The position numbers and the translations under genes are program-made. A DNA stretch of 64,000 bases, from assembly GCA_002506535.1 (NCBI GenBank), contig DAXT01000006.1, forward strand, positions 62,001 to 126,000. The letters are read 5' to 3'. Positions 45,608 through 54,325 of the stretch are shown in pieces. Source of the stretch: Methanothrix harundinacea (GTDB lineage: Archaea > Halobacteriota > Methanosarcinia > Methanotrichales > Methanotrichaceae). The stretch's first letter is position 1; each line of letters opens with the position of its first letter. The notes under the pieces were generated by a model. The model had not been told where the DNA came from. It was given only the letters and a program-made list of their open reading frames with translations, and made no database searches.

Positions 45608-47596
45608 TCAGATCAGAGGGATGTAGTCAACGGCCTCGGGGTTGGCGAGGGCCGAGGTGTCGCCGGTGGGGTTTCCGAGGGCCTTTGCCTTGATGACGCG
45701 GCGCATGATCTTGCCGGACCTGGTCTTGGGGACGTCGTCGACGAAGTAGACGCCGGCGGGTATCGCCAGGGGGCCCATGGTCGTCCTGACGTGGGTCTTT
45801 AGCGCCTTGGCCAGATCGTCGGAAGGGTTGACGCCCTGGTTAAGGATGACGAAGGCGACGATCGCCTCGCCCTTGATCTCGTCGGGCTTTCCGATGACAG
45901 CCGCCTCGGCGACGTCTTTATGGGCTACCAGGGAGGACTCGACCTCGGCGTTGGCGATCCTGTGTCCTGCGACGCTGAGGACGTCGTCGATCCTGCCCTG
46001 GACGAACCAGTAGCCGTCTTTGTCTCTGGTCGCCTTGTCGCCGGCGAGGTATGTCCCGGGCTTGACGTTCCAGTACATGTCCCAGTACTCCTTCTTGTAC
46101 CGGACCTCGTCCTTGTAGAAGGCCCTGAGCATCGACGGCCAGGGGGTCGGGTTGACTATGTTCCCGCCTGAGCCGAGGGGGACCTCGTTTCCGTCCTCGT
46201 CGAAGATTGTGGTGTTGAAGCCGGGGAGGGGGTATGCGACGGAGCCGGGCTTGCAGGGGGTCATGGGCAGCGGGGATATGACGTGACATCCGGACTCGGT
46301 CTGCCACCAGGTGTCCATGATGGGGGATACGTCGTTTCCGAAGAACTTCCGGTACCAGATGTACGCCTCGGGGTTGAGGGGCTCGCCGACGGATCCCAGG
46401 AGCCTGACGCTGGACCTGTCGTACTTCTGGGGCCAATCGTTGCCCTGCTTCATCAGCATCCGGACGGCGGTGGGGGCGGTGTAGAAGACGGTGACCTTGT
46501 AGTCTTCGATGATCTTGTACCAGCGGCCGAAGTCTGGATAATCGGGGGAGCCCTCGTACATGACGCTGGTGATCCCGAGGCATAGGGGACCGTAGGCGAC
46601 GTAAGAGTGGCCGGTGATCCAGCCTACGTCAGCGGTGCACCAGTAGATGTCGTCCTCGTTCAGGTCGAAGACCCAGTTGGAGGTGTAAGCTGGTCCGACG
46701 CAGTATCCACCGTGGGCGTGCTCGATACCCTTGGGCTTGCCGGTGGTCCCGGAGGTGTAGAGGATGAAGAGCCTGTCCTCGGCGTCCATGACCTCGGTCT
46801 CGCAGTCCGCGGACTGGCTCTCGACGAGCTCGTGGAACCAGACGTCTCTCCCGTTGGTCCATGGGACCTCAAGGCCGGTCCTCTTCAGGACGATGACGTT
46901 CTTGACGCTTGCGGCGTCCTTTACGCCGTCGTCGGCCTGGGGCTTGAGGGGCATCGGCTTTCCGCGCCTGTAGAACCCGTCGGCGGTGAAGACGACCTTC
47001 GCCTCACAGTCCTGGACCCTGTCGCCGAAGCCCTTGGAGCTGAACCCGGAGAAGACGAGGCTGTGGATGGCGCCGATCTTGGCGCAGGCGAGCATCGCCA
47101 TGACCGTCTCGGGGAGCATCGGCATGTAGATGGATATCCTGTCGCCCTTGGCGACGCCGAGGCTCTTGAGACCGTTGGCCAGCTTGTTGACGGTCTCGTA
47201 GATCTCCTGGTAGGTGTAGGCCCTCTCGGCCTGGTCGGTCGCCTCAGGGATGAAGTGGTATGCCACTCTGTCGCCCTTCCCCGCCTTGATGTGCCTCTCG
47301 ACGGCGTTGTAGAACATGTTGATCTTGCCGCCGATGAACCACTTGAAGTAGGGCTTCTCCGAGTCATCCATCACCTTGGTGTAGGGCTCGTACCAGTCGG
47401 CGTAGGTCTTGGCCATCTCGTCCCAGAACTCGAGATAGTGCTCGCCGCACCAGGCCCGCATCTCCTTCTCCGTCGCAAAGCCCTTCTTCTTCGCCCACTG
47501 CCATGCGTTGCAGTTCTCGGCGAGGTCCTTTGGCGGCTCGAAAATTCTCGTCTCTTCCATCAGAACCTTGGTGGTTCCAGTCTTACCTTCAGCCAC
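45608..47596 (-). CDS. acs: Acetyl-CoA synthetase, AMP-forming (copy 1)
   Basis: 662 residues. The enzyme turns acetate, ATP and CoA into acetyl-CoA, AMP and PPi, the first step of methane formation from acetate in Methanothrix. Seen are the phosphate-binding loop YTSGTTGKPKG, the DTWWQTESG motif, the GDKATRDKDGY hinge region and the Lys in PKTRSGKIMRRV that is acetylated in regulated homologues. The start is GTG, with GGAGGT seven bases upstream and MAEGKTGTTKV matching copy 2. It is preceded by a TATA box at 47676-47692 and is close in DNA sequence to copy 2 over almost all its length. Confidence 0.96.
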   Translation of the reverse strand: MAEGKTGTTKVLMEETRIFEPPKDLAENCNAWQWAKKKGFATEKEMRAWCGEHYLEFWDEMAKTYADWYEPYTKVMDDSEKPYFKWFIGGKINMFYNAVERHIKAGKGDRVAYHFIPEATDQAERAYTYQEIYETVNKLANGLKSLGVAKGDRISIYMPMLPETVMAMLACAKIGAIHSLVFSGFSSKGFGDRVQDCEAKVVFTADGFYRRGKPMPLKPQADDGVKDAASVKNVIVLKRTGLEVPWTNGRDVWFHELVESQSADCETEVMDAEDRLFILYTSGTTGKPKGIEHAHGGYCVGPAYTSNWVFDLNEDDIYWCTADVGWITGHSYVAYGPLCLGITSVMYEGSPDYPDFGRWYKIIEDYKVTVFYTAPTAVRMLMKQGNDWPQKYDRSSVRLLGSVGEPLNPEAYIWYRKFFGNDVSPIMDTWWQTESGCHVISPLPMTPCKPGSVAYPLPGFNTTIFDEDGNEVPLGSGGNIVNPTPWPSMLRAFYKDEVRYKKEYWDMYWNVKPGTYLAGDKATRDKDGYWFVQGRIDDVLSVAGHRIANAEVESSLVAHKDVAEAAVIGKPDEIKGEAIVAFVILNQGVNPSDDLAKALKTHVRTTMGPLAIPAGVYFVDDVPKTRSGKIMRRVIKAKALGNPTGDTSALANPEAVDYIPLI

Positions 47597-48007
47597 TTTT
47601 CTACCTCCTTTGACCTTTAGATGAAAACAGTTCCCGCTGGATTATCGGAAACGTTGATGCGATCTCCCCCTTCTCGTTTATAAATGTGTCGAAAAATAAG
47701 CTTTTATAAGGAATTATACGGATATATGATGTTAAATTGTTAAAGATTCTCATTATTATTTTCTCAATAAGTGGGGCCGGTCTTGATGCCAATCCAGGGT
47801 GGAGGCAAGGGGCCAAGATCTCTCATAATGGGGGGCTTTATCCTCTTTATCAGAGATCGAAGATGGTTGGAAGGCATCGATGGCTAGAACCGGGCCAATA
47901 GGTCGATAGACGGGAGATAATGGGATGAAAACGACGTTATGAGCAGAACGACTGAGGACGGACCGTCGTAAAAAATATAAAAAAGGGTAGAAAGTGGCCG
48001 GCATCCC
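47597..48007. other. Spacer and promoter region of acs copy 1
   Basis: 411 AT-rich bases without a gene. It holds the promoter and leader of acs copy 1 and the sequence after the stop of copy 2. No hairpin with a clear T-run was found after copy 2. Confidence 0.5.
47676..47692 (-). promoter_or_regulatory. Promoter of acs copy 1
   Basis: Minus-strand TCGACACATTTATAAAC: a TATA box about 80 bases before the GTG start. It matches the promoter of copy 2 (TCGATAGATTTATAAAC) at all but two positions here. Confidence 0.65.
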
Positions 48008-49996
48008 TCAGATGAGGGGGATGCCGTCCACGGCTTCGGGGTTGGCGAGGGCTGAGGTGTCGCCGGTGGGGTTTCCGAGGGCCTTTGCCTTGATGACGCG
48101 GCGCATGATCTTCCCGGACCTGGTCTTGGGGACGTCGTCTACGAAGTAGACGCCGGCGGGTATCGCCAGGGGGCCCATGGTCGTCCTGACGTGGGTCTTC
48201 AGCTCCTTGGCGAGGTCGTCGGAGGGGCTGACTCCCTTCTTCAGGATGACGAAGGCTACGATCGCCTCGCCCTTCACCTCATCGGGCTTGCCGATGACCG
48301 CAGCCTCGGATACGGCCTTGTGGGCGACCAGGGAGGACTCGACCTCGGCGTTGGCGATCCTGTGGCCTGCGACGCTGAGGACGTCGTCGATTCTGCCCTG
48401 GACGAACCAGTAGCCGTCTTTGTCTCTAGTCGCCTTGTCGCCGGCGAGGTAGGTGCCGGGCTTGACCTTCCAGTACATCTCCCAGTACTCTTTCTTGTAC
48501 CGGACCTCGTCTTTGTAGAAGGCTCTGAGCATCGAGGGCCAGGGGGTGGGGTTGACGATGTTGCCGCCCTCTCCCAGGGGGACCTCGTTTCCGTCCTCGT
48601 CGTATATGGTGGTGTTGAAGCCGGGGAGGGGATATGCGACGGAGCCGGGCTTGCAGGGGGTCATGGGCAGCGGGGATATGACGAAGCAGCCGGTCTCGGT
48701 CTGCCACCAGGTGTCCATGATCGGGGCCTTGTCATAGGCGAAGTTCTTCCTGTACCAGATGTACGCCTCGGGGTTGAGGGGCTCGCCGACGGATCCAAGG
48801 AGCCTTATGCTGGAGAGGTCGTACTTGGCAGGCCACTCTTCACCCTGCTTCATGAGCATCCGGACGGCAGTCGGGGCTGTATAGAAGACGGTGACCTTGT
48901 GCTCCTGGATGATCTTGTACCAGCGACCGAAGTCGGGGAAGTCGGGAGATCCCTCGTACATGATGCTGGTTGCGCCCAGGGAGAGCGGCCCGTAGGCGAC
49001 GTAAGAGTGGCCGGTAATCCAGCCTACGTCGGCGGTGCACCACCAGGTGTCGTTCTCTTTGAGGTCGAAGACCCAGTGGAGGGTCTGGGCCGGAGAGACG
49101 CAGTATCCGCCGTGGGCGTGCTCGATACCCTTGGGCTTGCCGGTGGTACCGGAGGTGTAGAGGATGAAGAGCCTGTCCTCGGCGTCCAGCTCCTCGGTCT
49201 TGCAGTCGGCAGACTGGCCCTTGACGAGCTCGTGGAACCAGATATCCTTGCCGTTGTTCCATGGGACCTCAATTCCGGTCCTCTTCAGGACGACGACGTT
49301 CTTGACGCTCCCTATCGCCTTGATCGCCTCGTCGGCCTGGGGCTTGAGGGGCATCGGCTTTCCGCGCCTGTAGAACCCGTCGGCGGTGAAGACTACCTTA
49401 GCCTGGCAGTCGTCGACCCTGTCGCCGAAGCCCTTGGAGCTGAAACCTGAGAAGACGAGGCTGTGGATGGCGCCGATCTTGGCGCAGGCGAGCATCGCCA
49501 TGACCGTCTCGGGGACCATCGGCATGTAGATGGATATCCTGTCGCCCTTGACGACGCCGAGGCTCTTGAGGCCGTTGGCCAGCTTGTTGACGGTCTCGTA
49601 GATCTCCTGGTATGTATATGCCTTCTCGGCCTGGTCCGTCGGCTCGGGGATGAAGTGGTATGCGACCTTTGCGCCCTTTCCTGCTTTGATGTGCCTCTCG
49701 ATGGCGTTGTAGAAGACGTTGACCTTGCCGTTGACAAACCACTTGAAGTAGGGCATGCCGGAGTCGTCCATCACCTTGTCGTAGGGCTTAAACCAGTCGG
49801 CGTAGGTCTTGGCCATCTCGTCCCAGAACTCGATGTAGTGCTCGCTGCACCAGGCCCGCATCTCCTTCTCGCTCTTGAAGCCCTTCTTCTTGGCCCACTG
49901 CCAGGCGTTGCAGTTCTCGGCCAGGTCCTTTGGCGGCTCAAAAATTCTCGTCTCTTCCATCAGAACCTTGGTCGTTCCAGTTTTTCCTTCAGCCAA
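48008..49996 (-). CDS. acs: Acetyl-CoA synthetase, AMP-forming (copy 2)
   Basis: 662 residues, the same length as copy 1 and differing from it by scattered conservative changes. All active-site motifs are kept: YTSGTTGKPKG, DTWWQTETG, DKATRDKDGY and PKTRSGKIMRRV. The start is TTG, with AAGGAGG at good spacing and MAEGKTGTTKV as in copy 1. Its TATA box lies about 200 bases upstream, giving a leader of roughly 170 bases, much longer than usual in archaea and a possible place for post-transcriptional control. Confidence 0.96.
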   Translation of the reverse strand: MAEGKTGTTKVLMEETRIFEPPKDLAENCNAWQWAKKKGFKSEKEMRAWCSEHYIEFWDEMAKTYADWFKPYDKVMDDSGMPYFKWFVNGKVNVFYNAIERHIKAGKGAKVAYHFIPEPTDQAEKAYTYQEIYETVNKLANGLKSLGVVKGDRISIYMPMVPETVMAMLACAKIGAIHSLVFSGFSSKGFGDRVDDCQAKVVFTADGFYRRGKPMPLKPQADEAIKAIGSVKNVVVLKRTGIEVPWNNGKDIWFHELVKGQSADCKTEELDAEDRLFILYTSGTTGKPKGIEHAHGGYCVSPAQTLHWVFDLKENDTWWCTADVGWITGHSYVAYGPLSLGATSIMYEGSPDFPDFGRWYKIIQEHKVTVFYTAPTAVRMLMKQGEEWPAKYDLSSIRLLGSVGEPLNPEAYIWYRKNFAYDKAPIMDTWWQTETGCFVISPLPMTPCKPGSVAYPLPGFNTTIYDEDGNEVPLGEGGNIVNPTPWPSMLRAFYKDEVRYKKEYWEMYWKVKPGTYLAGDKATRDKDGYWFVQGRIDDVLSVAGHRIANAEVESSLVAHKAVSEAAVIGKPDEVKGEAIVAFVILKKGVSPSDDLAKELKTHVRTTMGPLAIPAGVYFVDDVPKTRSGKIMRRVIKAKALGNPTGDTSALANPEAVDGIPLI

Positions 49997-50192
49997 TTAA
50001 AAACCTCCTTTTAACCCTCAAATTGTGATGTTCCAGTTTCTCCACACCGATCCTATCACCTGTTTGATGATGGATTCAGATTTAGATCCGGCCTCTCGGG
50101 ATAATTGAGCGGATAGGGTTCGGCTCTGGCAGGATATATTCTCGAATTCGTGGAGCTGCTCTGGTAACACCTGCCTACCGTGTACTTCCTTT

Positions 50193-50213
50193 GTTTATAA
50201 ATCTATCGAGAAC
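50193..50213 (-). promoter_or_regulatory. Promoter of acs copy 2
   Basis: Minus-strand GTTCTCGATAGATTTATAAA followed by C: a TATA box with an upstream element GTTCTCGATAGA that recurs before acs copy 3. Confidence 0.65.
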
Positions 50214-50465
50214 AAATATTATAATGATTTATCATGATGTTTTTTGCTCAATTATTAAGGATATTAAAAAAACTTAATTCCAAATGTAGAATTGCGGTTT
50301 TCAATAACTTGGACGATAATTGATCTTATCTGGATCCCCGATAATTGAGGAACAGGTCCTCAATAGATCAGCCGAGATGTCGCTTTTCATGTATAAATAG
50401 GCGCACAGCTTATTATAATTGATATAAATATAAATCACATATGCTTTATACCCTCTCTGTGGGTT

Positions 50466-50560
50466 AGGACCCCGGGGCTTCGAAGATTCAGGGGTCCTCC
50501 GTTGGGGATTAAGACGGAGGCGGTCGAGATAATAATCGCCGATCTCGTCTCATTTGAGAC
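50466..50560. ncRNA. Cluster of four hairpins, candidate structured RNA
   Basis: Four inverted repeats follow one another: AGGACCCC/GGGGTCCT (50466-50498), CCTCCGT/ACGGAGG (50496-50520), CGAGAT/ATCTCG (50525-50547) and GTCTCA/TGAGAC (50547-50560). Hairpins 1 and 2 share three bases and hairpins 3 and 4 one, so alternative folds are possible. On the plus strand TATA-like stretches (GATATAAATATAAAT near 50420, CTTTATA near 50441) precede it, suggesting a small RNA; on the minus strand it would be in the 3' region of acs copy 3. Strand and function are uncertain. Confidence 0.4.
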
Positions 50561-50747
50561 GCTGCCCTCTTCGGGTTGATATGAACCAGAAAGACGCGGA
50601 CGTCGAGGCGGTATATGACGAATACCCCATAGAATTCAACTGATGATTAAGGCGATGAGAAAATTGACCTCTTGAGCATTGTAATAGCTGATCCATGATA
50701 TCAAGATCAGATGTGAGCGCTAAAAATAAAAAAATAAGGTCGCTCAT

Positions 50748-52745
50748 CTAAACGATGAGCGGGATGTGCTCGACAGCCTCAGGGTTCATGAGGGTCGATA
50801 TATCTCCGACGGGGTTTCCGAGGGACTTCGCCTTGATCACACGGCGCATGATCTTGCCTGACCTCGTCTTGGGGAGGTCGTTGACGAAGTGGACCTCAGA
50901 GGGCGCTGCCACCGGGCCGAGGGTCTTCCTGACGAAGTTGATGCAGTCCTTGGCAAGCTCCGGGGTCGGCTCGTTGCCGAGCCTGAGGATGACGAAGGCT
51001 ACGATCGACTCGCCCTTGACCGCGTCGGGCTTACCGACGACGGCAGCCTCGGCGACCTTGGGGTGAGCGACGAGGGCGCTCTCGACCTCGGCGTTGGCGA
51101 TCCTGTGGCCTGCGACGCTGAGGACGTCGTCGATACGACCCTGGATCCAGAAGTAGCCGTCCTTGTCCCTCGTCACCTTGTCGCCGGCAAGATAGACGCC
51201 GCGACGGCCGGGGACATCCCAGTAGAACTGCCAGTACTCCTTCATGAACCTCTCTTTGTCGCCCCAGAACGCCCTGAGCATCGACGGCCAGGGGGTTAGG
51301 CTCACTATGTTTCCGCCCTCTCCGGGAGGCACCTCGTGACCTTCCTCGTCCATGACCGTTATGTTAAATCCGGGCAGAGGGAAGGTGCATGATCCGGGCT
51401 TCAGGGGCGTGATCGGCAGCGGCGAGTTGAGGAATGTCCCTGTCTCGGTCTGCCACCAGGTGTCCATGATCTGGAGCTTTCCTGCGCCGATGTGCTCACG
51501 GTACCACATCCAGGCCTCGGGGTTGATCGGCTCGCCGACGGACCCAAGGAGCCTCAGGCTCGAGAGGTCGTACTTGGCAGCCCACTCACCCCCCTGCTTC
51601 ATGTGCATCCTTATCGCCGTGGGGGCGGTGTAGAGGACTGTGATCTTGTGCTCCTGGATCATGCTCCACCATCTGCCGAAGTCCGGGAAGTCAGGAGCGC
51701 CCTCGTACATAAAGCTGGTCATGCCCAGGACAAGCGGCCCGTAGACGATGTAAGAGTGGCCGGTGACCCATCCGATATCCGCGGTACACCACCAGACGTC
51801 GTTCTCCTTCAGGTCGAAGACCCAGTGGAGGGTCTGGGCCGGTCCTACGGCGTTTCCGCCCTGGGCGTGCTCGATCCCCTTCGGCTTTCCGGTGGTACCG
51901 GAGGTGTAGAGGATGTATAGCCTGTGCTCCGGGTCGAGCTTCTCCGGCTCGCACTCTTCAGACTTGCCAGCGACGAGGTCATGCCACCAGATGTCCCTTC
52001 CTTCCTTCCAGGCCACGTCGACGCCTGTCCTCTTATAGACGATCACGTGCTCTACGGATGGGGCACCCGCAAGGGCTTCGTCTACATTCGGCTTCAGAGG
52101 CACCGGCTTTCCGCGCCTGTATAGGCCGTCCGTGGTGATGATGGCTCTGGAACCGCAGTCGGCCGCTCTGTCCGAGAGGCCCTTGGAGCTGAAGCCTGAG
52201 AAGACGACGCTGTGGATGACGCCGAGCTTGGCACAGGCGAGCACAGTGATGGGGAGCTCGGGTATCATCGGCATGTAGACGCTGACCCTGTCCCCCTTCT
52301 TCAGGCCGAGGCTCTTGAGGCCGTTTGCCAGCTTGTTGACCTCTTTGTAGAGCTGTCCGTAGGTGATCTTCTGGGTGGGCTGGTCCGTCGGCTCCGGGAC
52401 CCATATGTAGGCTACCTTGTCCTTCTTGGCCCCCTTGGCGTGTCTGTCGACGGCGTTATATGTTATGTTGACTTCGCCGCCGGTGAACCACTTGAAGTAG
52501 GGCATCCCCGAGTCGTCCAACACCTTGGTATAGGGTTTGAACCAGTCGACGTACTCCTTCGCCATCTCGTCCCAGAACTCGACGTAGTTCTTGGAACACC
52601 ACTCCCGCAGCTCCTTCTCGGTCTTGAACCCCTTCTTCTTCATGTACTTCATTACGTTGGAGTTGTCGACGAGCTCCTTTGGCGGCTCAAAAATCCTCGT
52701 CTCTTCCTGATAAACCTTCGTCTTTCCGGTTTTTGCTTCAGCCAA
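50748..52745 (-). CDS. acs: Acetyl-CoA synthetase, AMP-forming (copy 3)
   Basis: About 665 residues. It keeps YTSGTTGKPKG, DTWWQTETG, GDKVTRDKDGY and PKTRSGKIMRRV but differs from copies 1 and 2 much more than they differ from each other, so it is an older duplicate. A TTG at 52745 is taken as the start: AGGAGGG is six to seven bases upstream and the protein then begins MAEAKTGKTKV in register with the other copies; a TTG two codons earlier sits too close to that site. Its promoter region (52861-52879) carries the GTTCTC element found before copy 2. Confidence 0.95.
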   Translation of the reverse strand: MAEAKTGKTKVYQEETRIFEPPKELVDNSNVMKYMKKKGFKTEKELREWCSKNYVEFWDEMAKEYVDWFKPYTKVLDDSGMPYFKWFTGGEVNITYNAVDRHAKGAKKDKVAYIWVPEPTDQPTQKITYGQLYKEVNKLANGLKSLGLKKGDRVSVYMPMIPELPITVLACAKLGVIHSVVFSGFSSKGLSDRAADCGSRAIITTDGLYRRGKPVPLKPNVDEALAGAPSVEHVIVYKRTGVDVAWKEGRDIWWHDLVAGKSEECEPEKLDPEHRLYILYTSGTTGKPKGIEHAQGGNAVGPAQTLHWVFDLKENDVWWCTADIGWVTGHSYIVYGPLVLGMTSFMYEGAPDFPDFGRWWSMIQEHKITVLYTAPTAIRMHMKQGGEWAAKYDLSSLRLLGSVGEPINPEAWMWYREHIGAGKLQIMDTWWQTETGTFLNSPLPITPLKPGSCTFPLPGFNITVMDEEGHEVPPGEGGNIVSLTPWPSMLRAFWGDKERFMKEYWQFYWDVPGRRGVYLAGDKVTRDKDGYFWIQGRIDDVLSVAGHRIANAEVESALVAHPKVAEAAVVGKPDAVKGESIVAFVILRLGNEPTPELAKDCINFVRKTLGPVAAPSEVHFVNDLPKTRSGKIMRRVIKAKSLGNPVGDISTLMNPEAVEHIPLIV

Positions 52746-52860
52746 TTTCAACCCTCCTTAATCGAACATCGAATATTTTGCACTCTTCTCTCCCCAGATC
52801 CCCGGGCAGATACGAACTCCAATCCGGCGATTTCTAACCAGAATCTGCCATGCGTTCCCT

Positions 52861-52879
52861 CCGTTTGTCTATAGAGAAC
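52861..52879 (-). promoter_or_regulatory. Putative promoter element of acs copy 3
   Basis: Minus-strand GTTCTCTATAGACAAACGG aligns with the copy 2 promoter GTTCTCGATAGA-(TTTATA)-AACAAAGG if six bases are missing, so the TATA element is shortened or shifted to CTATAGA. It lies about 120 bases before the TTG. Confidence 0.5.
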
Positions 52880-53028
52880 GCTCGACTGGACCATGCCAAA
52901 TAGTAATCGTCATGATTAATAAGGTTAGTGGCGTTTAATCATTATAGATCCCAAAATATGAAATATCGGCCGGGTATAAATCATGAAAATCAAAGACAGC
53001 TGAATCGAAGGGTCCAAATGGAATCCGG

Positions 53029-54264
53029 CTATTCGCGAATTATCGCCTCTCCATCCAGGTAGAAGGGGGTGGTCCTCACGATCTTGAATCGATGGGCGCT
53101 TCCAAGAGGCAGGGGCTCGGATACCGCGATCTTCCTGTAGTTATCGCCCCTGGCCATCACCGTCCTCCCCCTCCCCCGTTCCGTCACCCGCGCGACGATC
53201 TCCTCTCCGAGGTACCGGCCGTTTCTCCGTCCAGCGATCTCCTGCCAGAGCCGGGCGATCCGTCTTGAGCGGTCCTTCTTGAACCGGGACGGCATATCGC
53301 AAAGGCTGTTGGCAGCGGTTCCCGGCCGCGAGGAGTACATGGTGACGTTGACCTTATCAGGCTGCGCCTTTCGGACGAGATCCTCGGTGGCAGCAAAATC
53401 CTCATCCGTCTCCCCGGGAAAGCCGGCGATTACGTCTGTATAGACGGTGAGGTCGGAAAATGCCGATCTGAACCGCGCCGCCATATACAGGAAATCGGCG
53501 CCGCTGTAGCCCCGATTCATCGCTTCGAGAACTCGATCTGAGCCGGACTGGGCGGGAAGGTGGAGGAACCTGTAGACCTTTGGATCCTCGTAAGATCTGA
53601 TGAGATCCTCCAGGATAGGGGCCAGCAGGTCCGGTTTCATCATCCCGACCCTCACCCTGAAGTCGCCATCTATCCCGGCGACGGCGTCGAGGAGCTCCGG
53701 GAGGCTCGACCCCCGGTCCAGGCCGTAGGCTGCAGCATCCTGGGAGGCGAGCTGCACCTCTACTGCACCTCCTCTCAGGCGGCGGCGGACGTCTTCTGCG
53801 ATCTCTTCTACCGTCCTGCTCTTGAGGGTCCCCCTCGCCCTTCTGACGATGCAGTAGCTGCACCTCCCCAGGCACCCCTCCGAGATGTTGACGGCGGCGG
53901 TGAGCCGTCGGGCGGCGGAGTCGTTCTCTCTTCTTGATCTTTCGGGATCGTATCCGTCCCCTATCTTCTGGCCAGATCTGCTGCCAAGGACGCCCATCAC
54001 CCCGCGGCACTTTATATCCCGGACCGCAGCCGGGATCGCCGATGGAAGGCATCCGGCGACGACGAGCCGATCACCCTGCAGCTCGGAGAGCCTCTTTTTC
54101 ATATCCCTCTCCGTCCTCTCGGTGACGGCGCAGGTGTTCACGATCACCAGGTCAGCCTCCTCAAGGGATGCCTGGAGGTGGCCTCTCTCGATAAGAGCGG
54201 AGGCGAAAGCCTCAGAGTTTCCCTGGTTTGCGGTGCAGCCGTAAGTCTCCAGATAAAATCTCAT
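53029..54264 (-). CDS. tRNA t6A37 methylthiotransferase, archaeal/CDKAL1 type
   Basis: 411 residues in the MiaB/MtaB order. The N-terminal UPF0004 domain has the Cys of MRFYLETYGCTANQGNSE, of VNTCAVTERTERD and of VAGCLPSA, binding one Fe-S cluster; the radical SAM motif is EGCLGRCSYCIVRRARG; a C-terminal TRAM-like part closes it. The enzyme adds methylthio to threonylcarbamoyladenosine at position 37 of tRNAs reading ANN codons. The archaeal members group with eukaryotic CDKAL1 rather than bacterial MiaB, which this N-terminus supports. Confidence 0.9.
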   Translation of the reverse strand: MRFYLETYGCTANQGNSEAFASALIERGHLQASLEEADLVIVNTCAVTERTERDMKKRLSELQGDRLVVAGCLPSAIPAAVRDIKCRGVMGVLGSRSGQKIGDGYDPERSRRENDSAARRLTAAVNISEGCLGRCSYCIVRRARGTLKSRTVEEIAEDVRRRLRGGAVEVQLASQDAAAYGLDRGSSLPELLDAVAGIDGDFRVRVGMMKPDLLAPILEDLIRSYEDPKVYRFLHLPAQSGSDRVLEAMNRGYSGADFLYMAARFRSAFSDLTVYTDVIAGFPGETDEDFAATEDLVRKAQPDKVNVTMYSSRPGTAANSLCDMPSRFKKDRSRRIARLWQEIAGRRNGRYLGEEIVARVTERGRGRTVMARGDNYRKIAVSEPLPLGSAHRFKIVRTTPFYLDGEAIIRE

Positions 54265-54325
54265 CTATGATCTGCCCTATCTGCTGCGGCCGGAGGCTGC
54301 GTCCAGCCCCTGTCCTGCCCCTCTC

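Larger units (their letters stand above)
49997..50747. other. Long spacer between acs copies 2 and 3
   Basis: 751 bases. It contains the leader and promoter of copy 2 (49997-50213), an AT-rich part (50215-50450), and the hairpin cluster at 50466-50560. A 20-codon plus-strand frame at 50581-50643 (MNQKDADVEAVYDEYPIEFN) lacks a ribosome-binding site and is not called as a gene. Confidence 0.5.

Noticed and set aside
46607..49450. Long plus-strand open frames (337 and 419 codons) antisense to the acs genes
   Set aside because: They mirror the GC-rich codon structure of acs, have no ribosome-binding sites and give low-complexity Val/Gly/Asp-rich products.
50581..50643. 20-codon frame after the hairpin cluster as a small protein
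   Set aside because: No ribosome-binding site or homologous pattern; too short to support.
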